DNA of 64,000 nucleotides, taken from positions 25,337 through 89,336 of the forward strand of contig DATAXD010000032.1 of assembly GCA_036266835.1 (NCBI GenBank). The letters run 5' to 3'. Numbering within the stretch: position 1 is the first letter of the stretch; every line of letters begins with the position of its first letter. The DNA is from Galbitalea sp036266835. Lineage in GTDB: Bacteria > Actinomycetota > Actinomycetes > Actinomycetales > Microbacteriaceae. The position numbers were made by a program, and so were the translations under genes. The notes beneath the pieces are model-generated. The model ran no database searches. It saw only the letters and a list, made by a program, of their open reading frames with translations, and was not told the origin of the DNA. Positions 57,135-64,000 of the stretch are shown piece by piece.

Positions 57135-59402
57135 TTAATCGAGCGCGGAGGGACCGCCATCCAGCAGTTTCGCAAACTGCTCGGCATCGATAATTCGCAG
57201 GCCAAGTTCCTCGGCTTTGGTCAGTTTCGAGCCCGCCCCGGGACCTGCGGCCACAAAATCCGTCTTCTTGCTGACGCTCGACGCCGCCTTGCCGCCGGCC
57301 GCAATGATGGCCTCGACCGCGCCTTCGCGGGTGAATCCGTCGAGACTGCCGGTCGCTACAACGGTGAGACCCGCGAGAGGACCGACGGAGCCGCCCGCAG
57401 CCCCCGGACCCGGATGCCCGGGCGTCGCGAACTGCACGCCGGCGTCCTGCCAGCGCTGGATGATCTCCTGGTGCCAGTCGATGGCGAACCACTCGATCAG
57501 CGCGTCCGCGATGATGCCGCCGACGCCCTCGACGGCAGCGAGCTCTTCGCGACTGGCCGAGCGGATGGCGTCGATCGAACCGAAATAGTCGGCGAGTGCG
57601 CGCGCCGCAACCGGACCGACGTGACGGATGCTGAGCGCCACCAGGATGCGCCACAGCGGACTCGTCTTCGCCTTCTGGAGGTTGGCGATGAGGCTGGTCG
57701 CGTTGCTCGAAGGCACGTAGTCGGCATCGCCGTCAAAGGTCGACGACGCCGGATCGAACACGCCGTCCTTCTTCTGGCGCCGTCTACGGAACGGAGTCTC
57801 GAGCTTGAGGTCGCCCTTTTCGTCGCGTTTGAATTCGCCGGTCTCGAAGTCCCACACCCCGACCGAGATCGGGAAGATCGATGCGAGCGTGAGGTCGAAC
57901 AGTCCCGCCTCGTTTCGGAGCGGTGGCACCTCGGGCTCGATCGGATGCGTCAACGCGGCCGCCGTCACCTCGCCGAGCACCTCGATGTCCAGCGCGCCAC
58001 GACTGCCAACGTGCTCGACGCGACCACGTACCTGGGCCGGGCAACTGAAGGCGTTCGGACAGCGCAGATCGACGTCGCCGGCCTTCGCCGGAGCGAGCGG
58101 TGTTCCACACTCCGGGCAGTGCGTGGGCATCACGAATTCGCGTTCTGTGCCGTCGCGCAGCTCGACGACAGGGCCGAGCACCTCGGGAATGACGTCCCCC
58201 GCCTTGCGCAAGACCACGATGTCGCCGATCAGCACGCCCTTCGCTTTGACGACATCCTGATTGTGCAGAGTCGCCTGGCGAACGGTGCTTCCCGCGACCC
58301 GCACCGGCTCCATCACGGCGAATGGCGTCGCACGCCCGGTGCGACCAACGCTGACGACGATGTCGAGCAGCTTCGTGTTGACCTGCTCGGGCGGGTACTT
58401 GTAGGCGATCGCCCAGCGCGGCGCGCGGCTGGTCGCGCCGAGCTCCTCGTGCAGGGCGAGCTCGTCGACCTTGATGACAATTCCGTCGATCTCGTGCTCG
58501 ACGCTGTCGCGGTGTTCGCCGTAGTAACGGATGAAGTCGGCGGCTTCTTCCTTCGTCTTCACGACCCGGAAGTGCGTGCTCGTCGGCAGGCCCCACTGCT
58601 TGAGCAGCGCATAGGTCTTTGACTGGCTGTCGACCGGAGGATTGGCCCACGCGCCGATGCCGTGGACCAGCATGCTCAGGCCTTCGAGTCGGCGATCCAT
58701 CCGGATGATCCCGGCAGCGCTCTTGCCTTCGCGCACCTGGCGCAGGGATCCGGATGCCGCGTTCCGCGGGTTCGCGAACACGCGCTCCCCGTCTTCGACC
58801 TGCTGCGCGTTGAGCTTCTCAAAGGTCTCGACCTCGAAGTACACCTCGCCGCGCACCTCGACCAGCGGCGGGATGTTGCCGCCATTCTCGTCGCTGGCTT
58901 TCAGGCGCATCGGAATGGACTTCACATAGGCGACGTTGTCGGTGACATCCTCGCCGACGACGCCGTCGCCACGGGTCGCGGCGCTGACGAGGACGCCGTT
59001 GACATAACGGAGATTGATCGCGAGGCCGTCTATCTTCAGCTCGCACAGGTAATCGACCCGGCGCGCGGAGTCGCGCTCGACCTTCGTGGCCCAGGCCAGG
59101 AACTCGTCGATCGAGAACACGTTGTCCAGGCTGAGCATCCGCTCGGCGTGGGTGACGGGTGCGAACAGTGTCGAATCCGCTCGACCGCCGACCGTCTGCG
59201 TCGGGCTGTCCTGGCTCTGCAGCTCGGGGAAGAGTCGCTCGAGCTCCTCGAGGCGATGCATGAGACCGTCGTAGGCCTCATCCGATTCGAGGACCTCGTC
59301 GCGCTCGTAATAGGCGTCTCGCAACTCGAGGATGCGGTCGGTGAGCTGCTGCGCCTCGGACTTCGCGGCATCCAGCTCCGCGATCGTGTAGGTGTCTGCC
59401 AC
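57135..59402 (-). CDS. ligA: NAD+-dependent DNA ligase
   Basis: 755 residues. Ia domain 'YYERDEVLESDEAYDGLMHRLEELERLFP', adenylated Lys123 in CELKIDGLAINLRY, zinc C4 in CPECGTPL...CPNAFSCPAQ, HhH with 'VGPVAARALADYFGSIDAIRSASREELAAVEGVGGIIADALIEWF', and C-terminal BRCT 'LTVVATGSLDGFTREGAVEAIIAAGGKAASSVSKKTDFVAAGPGAGSKLTKAEELGLRIIDAEQF'. A charged insert of about 50 residues ('FKRDEKGDLKLETPFRRRRQKKDGVFDP') lies before the HhH domain; such inserts occur in this bacterial group. Essential replication and repair ligase. Confidence 0.97.
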   Translation of the reverse strand: MADTYTIAELDAAKSEAQQLTDRILELRDAYYERDEVLESDEAYDGLMHRLEELERLFPELQSQDSPTQTVGGRADSTLFAPVTHAERMLSLDNVFSIDEFLAWATKVERDSARRVDYLCELKIDGLAINLRYVNGVLVSAATRGDGVVGEDVTDNVAYVKSIPMRLKASDENGGNIPPLVEVRGEVYFEVETFEKLNAQQVEDGERVFANPRNAASGSLRQVREGKSAAGIIRMDRRLEGLSMLVHGIGAWANPPVDSQSKTYALLKQWGLPTSTHFRVVKTKEEAADFIRYYGEHRDSVEHEIDGIVIKVDELALHEELGATSRAPRWAIAYKYPPEQVNTKLLDIVVSVGRTGRATPFAVMEPVRVAGSTVRQATLHNQDVVKAKGVLIGDIVVLRKAGDVIPEVLGPVVELRDGTEREFVMPTHCPECGTPLAPAKAGDVDLRCPNAFSCPAQVRGRVEHVGSRGALDIEVLGEVTAAALTHPIEPEVPPLRNEAGLFDLTLASIFPISVGVWDFETGEFKRDEKGDLKLETPFRRRRQKKDGVFDPASSTFDGDADYVPSSNATSLIANLQKAKTSPLWRILVALSIRHVGPVAARALADYFGSIDAIRSASREELAAVEGVGGIIADALIEWFAIDWHQEIIQRWQDAGVQFATPGHPGPGAAGGSVGPLAGLTVVATGSLDGFTREGAVEAIIAAGGKAASSVSKKTDFVAAGPGAGSKLTKAEELGLRIIDAEQFAKLLDGGPSALD

Positions 59403-59500
59403 ACCCCAACTTTACGGCCGACCTCCGACCTCGACGCCAGCTTCGTGCAAGCGTGAACGACGTTACTGGGACGTTACGGCGATGATGCTGAAGTAACACC

Positions 59501-60526
59501 ATGAGCAAACTCCCCCACCCGATTCGGACGGCTGTTGCGACGATCGCGACGGTCATCATCGCGACCGCGTTGCTTGCGTTCGGCCCCGTGAGTTCCGCCG
59601 CCGCCGCGACCGCCACCTACCTTTCGGTTCATCCGACGGTCGCCTCTCCCATCGCCGGACAACAGGTGACGATGCAGGTGTTCACCGGTTCCCTTGCCGG
59701 CAACTACCCCGCGGGCGAGGTGGATGTGATGGTCGAGGGAACAGGCATGATGGTCGGCGGCCAGGTCAGCACCAGCAACGGCGGGATCGCGCTCAACGTC
59801 GGCAACTTTCCGATCGGTACGATCACCGTTGATGCAACGTTCACTCCGACTAGTGGTATCTACTCGCCGACCTCCGGCAAAGCGACAGTGACGATCGCGG
59901 GGGCTGGCGACACGATCCGGCCGCTGTTCCCCACGGCCCCGAGCCTCGGTCATTCGGTGAGCGCTGCCATCATCCTGTTCCTCGCATCGGGCTCGACCCG
60001 CGCCCCCGGCGGGGTTGTGAGCTTCGAAATCTCGGGTAAGAGCGTGGCAACCTGCACGCCCGCCCCGACCGACCTGGTTCTGAACTGGTCCTGCAGCGCG
60101 ACGCTCCCAGCGCCAACGAAATCAGGGGCGTACACCGTCACCGCGTTTTTCGGCCGATCGTCGTATTACCTGCCGTCAAACGGAACGCAAACGGCCACGG
60201 TCGCCGCGAAGAAATCGACTCCGACGAAACCGGCCGCATCCTCGGCTCCGGCCGGCGGCGGCAGCACTCCGCAACCGGTTGTCACGCCGACGGCTCAGCC
60301 GAGTGTGCAGCCGGCAGTGCAGCCGGCTGAGCAGCCGACCGTGACTCCCGTGCCGGTCGCCGCCGACGCGAACGGGAACGGCGGCCCCGCAACCATCACA
60401 CCATCCAGCGGCCCGTGGCAGTGGCTGTTCCTCGGCGCGCTCGTCTTGCTGATCGCCGCCGTCACCGCAGTGTTGCTGCTGTTGCGGCGCCGCTCGATGA
60501 CCAGGCCGGTTCAGCCCCCGAGCTAG
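59501..60526 (+). CDS. Secreted Ig-like surface protein with C-terminal membrane anchor
   Basis: 341 residues. Signal peptide (ATVIIATALLAFGPVSSAAAA), two bacterial Ig-like repeats ('ATYLSVHPTVASPIAGQQVTMQVFTGSLAGNYPAGEVDVMVEGTG' and 'VSAAIILFLASGSTRAPGGVVSFEISGKSVATCTPAPTDLVLNWSCSATLPAPTKSGAYTVTAFFG'), a Pro/Gln-rich wall-spanning stretch (PTAQPSVQPAVQPAEQPTVTPVP), then a helix 'WQWLFLGALVLLIAAVTAVLLLL' and RRRS. No LPXTG motif, so it is membrane anchored. Divergent from ligA, convergent with mnmA by four bases. Confidence 0.82.
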   Translation: MSKLPHPIRTAVATIATVIIATALLAFGPVSSAAAATATYLSVHPTVASPIAGQQVTMQVFTGSLAGNYPAGEVDVMVEGTGMMVGGQVSTSNGGIALNVGNFPIGTITVDATFTPTSGIYSPTSGKATVTIAGAGDTIRPLFPTAPSLGHSVSAAIILFLASGSTRAPGGVVSFEISGKSVATCTPAPTDLVLNWSCSATLPAPTKSGAYTVTAFFGRSSYYLPSNGTQTATVAAKKSTPTKPAASSAPAGGGSTPQPVVTPTAQPSVQPAVQPAEQPTVTPVPVAADANGNGGPATITPSSGPWQWLFLGALVLLIAAVTAVLLLLRRRSMTRPVQPPS

Positions 60527-61662
60527 GCGGGAACCGCCGAGACCGTGCGGTCGATCGTGCACTGGCCGAGCACGCGAGTGCCGACATAGATCACGGCCGA
60601 CTGACCGGTCGAGACGCCATTCAGCGGATCGACCGGACGGATGACGAGCTCGTAGCGTCCGGGCTCTTCGACGCGCTCAGGACCCGAGGGGACCGGGCGC
60701 AGGAACGCGACCGCCGGCACCGGGTCGGCGTGAGCGCGAATCTGCACCTCGCAGTCAAACGGAGTCTCGGGATCGGCCGGCGGCGCCCCGGCCCAACTCA
60801 CCTTGGAGCCGGCCAGCTCGGCCAGATCGAGAGCTTCGCGCGGGCCAACGACAACCGTGTTGTCGACTGGGCGAATCTCGAGAACGAAACGCGGCTTGCC
60901 GTCATCCGTCGGGTAGCCGACGTTGAGGCCCTTCCGTTGGCCAACCGTGAAGGCGAGCGCTCCGTCGTGCTTGCCGAGCACCGTTCCGTCGCGATCGAGG
61001 ATGTCGCCTCGCTCGGCGCCGACGCGCTCGGCGAGCCAGCCGCGGGTGTCGCCATCCGGAATGAAGCAGATGTCGTGGCTGTCCGGCTTCGACGCGATCG
61101 TGAATCCACGCTCGGCGGCTTCGGCACGAACCTCGGCCTTCGAGGGGGTCGCTCCAAGCGGGAACATGCTGTGCGCCAGCTGGTCGGCGGTCAGCACACC
61201 CAACACATAGGACTGGTCCTTGGCCCACGCGGCGGCCCGGTGCAGCTCGCGATTGCCGTTCGCATCGGTGACGATCGATGCGTAGTGCCCGGTCGCGACC
61301 GCATCGAAGCCGAGCGCCAGCGCCTTCTCCAGCAGCGCCGCGAACTTGATGCGCTCGTTGCAACGCATGCACGGGTTCGGGGTGCGGCCAGCGGAGTACT
61401 CTGCGATGAAATCGTCGACGACGTCGAGCTTGAACCGCTCCGAGAAGTCCCAGACGTAGTACGGGATGCCGATGATGTTGGCCGCGCGCTGGGCGTCCAT
61501 CGAATCCTCGATCGTGCAGCATCCGCGCGATCCGGTGCGAAGCGTGCCCGGCATCCGGCTCAGGGCCAGGTGAACACCGACGACATCGTGGCCGGCGTCG
61601 ACGGCACGCGCGGCAGCCACGGCGGAGTCGACTCCCCCGCTCATCGCCGCCAAAACTCGCAT
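60523..61662 (-). CDS. mnmA: tRNA-specific 2-thiouridylase
   Basis: 379 residues, ATG at 61662. PP-loop SGGVDS at 8-13, 'GIPYYVWDFSERFKLDVVDDFIAEYSAGRTPNPCMRCNERIKF' with the Cys of the PNPCMRCN loop, 'DSHDICFIPDGD' with the partner Cys, and the C-terminal beta-barrel. It thiolates U34 of Lys, Glu and Gln tRNAs using sulfur relayed from a cysteine desulfurase, whose gene is at the end of this window, and ATP. Confidence 0.96.
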   Translation of the reverse strand: MRVLAAMSGGVDSAVAAARAVDAGHDVVGVHLALSRMPGTLRTGSRGCCTIEDSMDAQRAANIIGIPYYVWDFSERFKLDVVDDFIAEYSAGRTPNPCMRCNERIKFAALLEKALALGFDAVATGHYASIVTDANGNRELHRAAAWAKDQSYVLGVLTADQLAHSMFPLGATPSKAEVRAEAAERGFTIASKPDSHDICFIPDGDTRGWLAERVGAERGDILDRDGTVLGKHDGALAFTVGQRKGLNVGYPTDDGKPRFVLEIRPVDNTVVVGPREALDLAELAGSKVSWAGAPPADPETPFDCEVQIRAHADPVPAVAFLRPVPSGPERVEEPGRYELVIRPVDPLNGVSTGQSAVIYVGTRVLGQCTIDRTVSAVPA

Positions 61663-61688
61663 TCGACAAGCTTAGATCGCCGAGAGGT

Positions 61689-62351
61689 TTAGATCGGCTG
61701 GACCGAGCGTCCCCACTCGAGCACGGTCGGGTCATCCAGCGAGGACACGATGAAATCGCCGTCGTGCTCGCCGCCGGGCGCCGACGGTACGACGAGAACA
61801 AACGCTCCGCTCGCCCGCGCCGAGGCGATGCCGGTCGGGGAATCCTCGAGCGCGACGCCCCTGGCCGGGTCGGCACCGAGCCGCCTAAATGCCTCCAGAT
61901 AGAGCTGCGGATGCGGTTTGTGGTGCTCCACGTCGTCGGCGGAGATCGTGACGTCGAACCGGTCGGCGAGCCCGGAGCCGATCAATGACACATCCAGTAG
62001 TTCGCGATTGCTATTGCTGGCGACACCCAGCGGGATCCGACCGCTCAGGGCGTCGAGCAGCGCGACCACGCCGGGCAGCGGATCGATGCCGCTGCGCAGC
62101 TCAGCCAGCACCAGGCCGAGCAGCTGATCGACGAGTTGCGGCCCGCCGCCGGGGCGACCGAAGTAGGCGGCCATTGCCTCGCATCCGCCCGAGATTGACT
62201 TGCCGATCACCAGCTGCTTCTGGGCCGGCCCGAAGTCGAACCCGTTCTCGGCGAAGATCGCCGCCTCGCCGACCGTCCACGCGGGCTCGGAGTCGACCAG
62301 CAGCCCATCGCAATCGAATACGACGGCGCTCACTGAATCCGGCAGCTGCAT
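61689..62351 (-). CDS. HAD-superfamily hydrolase (phosphatase-like)
   Basis: 220 residues. Motif I 'VVFDCDGLLVDSEPAW', motif II 'LGVASNSNRELLDVSL', motif III Lys in 'EHHKPHPQLYLEAFRRLG' and motif IV 'GVALEDSPTGIASARASG'. The cap is the small helical C1 type after 'AAIFAENGFDFGPAQKQLVIGKSISGGCEAM'. Such enzymes remove phosphate from sugars or nucleotides; beta-phosphoglucomutase-like. 27 bp before mnmA on the same strand; upstream is a large inverted repeat. Confidence 0.92.
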   Translation of the reverse strand: MQLPDSVSAVVFDCDGLLVDSEPAWTVGEAAIFAENGFDFGPAQKQLVIGKSISGGCEAMAAYFGRPGGGPQLVDQLLGLVLAELRSGIDPLPGVVALLDALSGRIPLGVASNSNRELLDVSLIGSGLADRFDVTISADDVEHHKPHPQLYLEAFRRLGADPARGVALEDSPTGIASARASGAFVLVVPSAPGGEHDGDFIVSSLDDPTVLEWGRSVQPI

Positions 62352-62368
62352 CCGACCACCGTAGCTTT

Positions 62369-62480
62369 TGCTCTCCTAATTCAGGAGGTGGTGTGACGGG
62401 TGTTGACTACCGGGTCCTTTGGGATGCTGAGCAGCCACATCCGCAACACCAGTCACACCACCTCCTGAATTAGGAGAGCA
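62369..62480. repeat. 112-bp near-perfect inverted repeat (MITE-like or giant hairpin)
   Basis: Left arm 62369-62405 and right arm 62444-62480, 37 bp each with one mismatch, loop of 38 bp (62406-62443). The outer arm end reads TGCTCTCC and each arm contains a nested palindrome CTCCT-AATTC-AGGAG. No coding. It lies 18 bp before the HAD gene start and 4 bp from the stop of the lipoprotein gene, both on the reverse strand. It could fold in RNA as a strong stem, or be a small mobile element. Confidence 0.9.
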
Positions 62481-62483
62481 CGG

Positions 62484-63053
62484 CTACTTGCGCGGGAGGT
62501 CCGGGCTTGCCAGCTGGACTGTGACGACCGGCTGCTTTGGGACGGTCGAATCGCCGCCGAGCAACAGGAACCAGGCCTGCGAGGGATCGACCGAACTCGA
62601 CATGGCGGCGAGGTACTTGCCCTTCGCCGAGCTGTGGTCCTCGAGTTTCCAGCCGGCGGCGACCAGCAGCTTCTCCATGGCCTCCGCCTGCTGAAGCGGA
62701 TCGAGCGATGGCGACACGTTGATCGTGCGGATCACGGCGTAGGTCGCCGCCGCGGACGTCGTCGCGGGGATCAGCTTCTCGTGATTATCGATGTAGACGA
62801 TGTCGCTGCCGGCAACGAGCGCGTCGATGCTCTTCGCGAGGTTGTCGGTCGCCTTCTTGGCCGACGCCGCCGTGAGCTTCTTCGGGACGACCGGCAGCAG
62901 TGAATCCAGCGCGCCCGCGATGGATGACGTGGGTTTCGGTGTCGACGGCGGCGTAGCGCCGGCCTGGGCGCAACCGGCGAGCGCACCCACGACCAGCATG
63001 GCTGCGGCGATCGAGGCAGCGACTGAGGCCCGCAGGCCGACCGCTCTACGCAT
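62484..63053 (-). CDS. Lipoprotein, 189 residues, next to the cysteine desulfurase gene
   Basis: ATG 63053 overlaps the upstream stop by 8 bp (coupled); the longer frame upstream is shadow. Signal with lipobox GALAGC (Cys 28), Pro/Ser/Thr linker, then 'LAKSIDALVAGSDIVYIDNHEKLIPATTSAAATYAVIRTINVSPSLDPLQQAEAMEKLLVAAGWKLEDHSSAKGKYLAAMSSS'. A compact extracytoplasmic domain of unknown function. It may be co-transcribed with the cysteine desulfurase. Confidence 0.8.
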   Translation of the reverse strand: MRRAVGLRASVAASIAAAMLVVGALAGCAQAGATPPSTPKPTSSIAGALDSLLPVVPKKLTAASAKKATDNLAKSIDALVAGSDIVYIDNHEKLIPATTSAAATYAVIRTINVSPSLDPLQQAEAMEKLLVAAGWKLEDHSSAKGKYLAAMSSSVDPSQAWFLLLGGDSTVPKQPVVTVQLASPDLPRK

Positions 63054-64000
63054 CACGAGCGACCAGGCGATCGGACAACCCTGCCGCAGTGGCGCGAGCA
63101 ACAGCATCCGGCAGCACGACGAGCAGGGCGTCAATGTCCGCTTCGGTCGTGGTCTCGCCGAGCGAGATGCGGAGGGCTCCGCGCGCATCCGCCTCGCTGA
63201 CGCCCATCGCGACCAGCACATGCGACGCTTCGGGAACCCCGGCACGGCACGCAGAGCCGGTCGACACCGAGAAGCCGGCGACATCCAGCAGGAACAGGAG
63301 CGAGTCGCCCTCGCAGCCGGGGAACGTGAAGTGCACGTTGCCAGGCAGTCGATCCACGGGATCGCCGCGAAGCACGGCGCCCGGTACCGCCGAGCGGATG
63401 CCGTCGATGAGCCGATCCCGCAGCGCTCGCAGGTGCGCCTGCCGGGCTTCGATCCCGGATGCGGCCAGTATCGCGGCGACTCCGAAGGCGACGGCTCCGG
63501 CGGCGTCCTGCGTTCCGGATCGCGCACGCTGCTGGTCGCCGCCGTGGAGCAGCGGCACGACATTCGCCGTGCGGGCAATGACGAGGGCACCGATTCCGAC
63601 CGGGCCCGCGACCTTGTGGGCGGAAATGCTGAGCGCGGCGAGACCGCTCGCGTGGAAGTCGATCGGCAGGTACCCGTAGGCGGCGACGGCGTCGCAGTGC
63701 ACCGGGACGTCGAAGCGCGAGGCGAGCTCGACGACGCGATCGATCGGCTGGATCGTGCCCACCTCGTTGTTGGCCAGCAGGATACTCACGAGAGCGACGT
63801 CTGGTCCGAGCATCCGCTCGAGGGCGTCGAGGTCGACGCGCCCGACGGCGTCAATCGGGACTTCTTCGACGATCGCACCCTCGGCGGATGCGAGCCAGCC
63901 GGCCGCGTCGATCGTCGCGTGGTGCTCCCCCGCCGCCACTAGCACTCGCGGAATCCCGTGAGGGGCGGCAAAAGGCTCTAAACCTCCGGTTTTTAGAGCC
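63046..64000 (-). CDS. Cysteine desulfurase (NifS/IscS type), N-terminus off the window
   Basis: The frame is open through the window edge (about 317 residues seen); its 5' end lies beyond 64000. Aminotransferase V fold: 'VLVAAGEHHAT', 'VALVSILLANNEVGTIQPI', PLP-lysine in LSISAHKVAGPVGIGALV, and catalytic Cys in SVSTGSACRAGVPEASHVLVAMG. It takes sulfur from cysteine as a persulfide, for Fe-S clusters and for MnmA tRNA thiolation, whose gene is close by on the same strand. Typical of the actinobacterial nifS-mnmA-ligA gene order. Confidence 0.95.
   Translation of the reverse strand, partial: ALKTGGLEPFAAPHGIPRVLVAAGEHHATIDAAGWLASAEGAIVEEVPIDAVGRVDLDALERMLGPDVALVSILLANNEVGTIQPIDRVVELASRFDVPVHCDAVAAYGYLPIDFHASGLAALSISAHKVAGPVGIGALVIARTANVVPLLHGGDQQRARSGTQDAAGAVAFGVAAILAASGIEARQAHLRALRDRLIDGIRSAVPGAVLRGDPVDRLPGNVHFTFPGCEGDSLLFLLDVAGFSVSTGSACRAGVPEASHVLVAMGVSEADARGALRISLGETTTEADIDALLVVLPDAVARATAAGLSDRLVARDA

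Noticed and set aside
63974..64000. Palindrome GGCTCTAAA-N9-TTTAGAGCC at the window edge
   Set aside because: It lies inside the open cysteine desulfurase frame, where the codons read a sensible family sequence (ALKTGGLEPFAAPHG), so there is no need to call it a separate element.
1..64000. tRNA, rRNA, riboswitch or origin signals
   Set aside because: None seen by eye on either strand; no cloverleaf with CCA-proximal stem, no DnaA-box cluster, no recognisable riboswitch core.

Overview
The window is high-GC chromosomal DNA from an actinomycete, most probably a member of the Microbacteriaceae. The evidence is the strong G/C third-position codon bias, many GTG and TTG starts, DUF2510 and DUF222 proteins, GatCAB amidotransferase genes, an actinobacterial-style LigA with a charged insert, META and septum-formation lipoproteins, and 'TACTCGACCAGCG'-type intergenic repeats. 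No rRNA, tRNA, phage or intact insertion sequence was seen. All calls come from reading the sequence; no database search was run.

Layout. 1-5.7 kb: the start of a DUF222 (HNH-type) gene, then a TetR repressor divergent from an HSL-type esterase translationally coupled to a carbohydrate ABC importer (binding protein and two permeases, no ATPase). 5.8-8.8 kb: a stress and signalling cassette made of an ECF42-type sigma factor with two DGPF/YCII proteins, divergent from an ArsR repressor with an AHSA1-type SRPBCC protein. 8.9-28.8 kb: mostly housekeeping and accessory metabolism. It holds an APC permease, a TMEM175-like channel, a NERD/UvrD-like helicase, a LOG-like protein, a DUF2090 protein, an MFS exporter with a candidate leader peptide, a Nudix hydrolase, an aldo/keto reductase, an AlkZ-like glycosylase, an Hsp20 gene with both CIRCE and HAIR operators, hydrolases and acetyltransferases, a second DGPF/ECF42 pair and a phospholipase D-like protein. 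28.9-38.7 kb: an SDR, a 34-bp tandem hairpin array, a second MFS exporter, a flavin reductase, DUF2510 proteins, a PLP decarboxylase, an RHH protein, two tiny acidic proteins that share an unusual promoter, and an LPXTG glycine-rich surface protein.

38.7-44.6 kb is an accessory, defence-like island with less GC-extreme codon use. It holds a broken HigA-type antitoxin, an AIPR-family protein, and a very unusual protein of about 1021 residues. That protein has a long helical region, an aminoglycoside-phosphotransferase-like kinase domain and a C-terminal Tpt1/KptA RNA 2'-phosphotransferase domain. This is the most interesting object in the window: a possible one-chain writer and eraser (or effector) of nucleic-acid phosphate.

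44.6-64 kb holds core genes (gatB, gatA, gatC, ligA, mnmA, and a cysteine desulfurase running off the end) interrupted by two families of tandemly duplicated lipoproteins, a DMT exporter, a CGNR regulator, an FMN-binding-like lipoprotein, a DUF1023 hydrolase, an Ig-like surface protein, a HAD phosphatase and a 112-bp near-perfect inverted repeat. The separation of gatB from gatCA and of gatC from ligA looks like insertion of accessory envelope genes into a core gene group.
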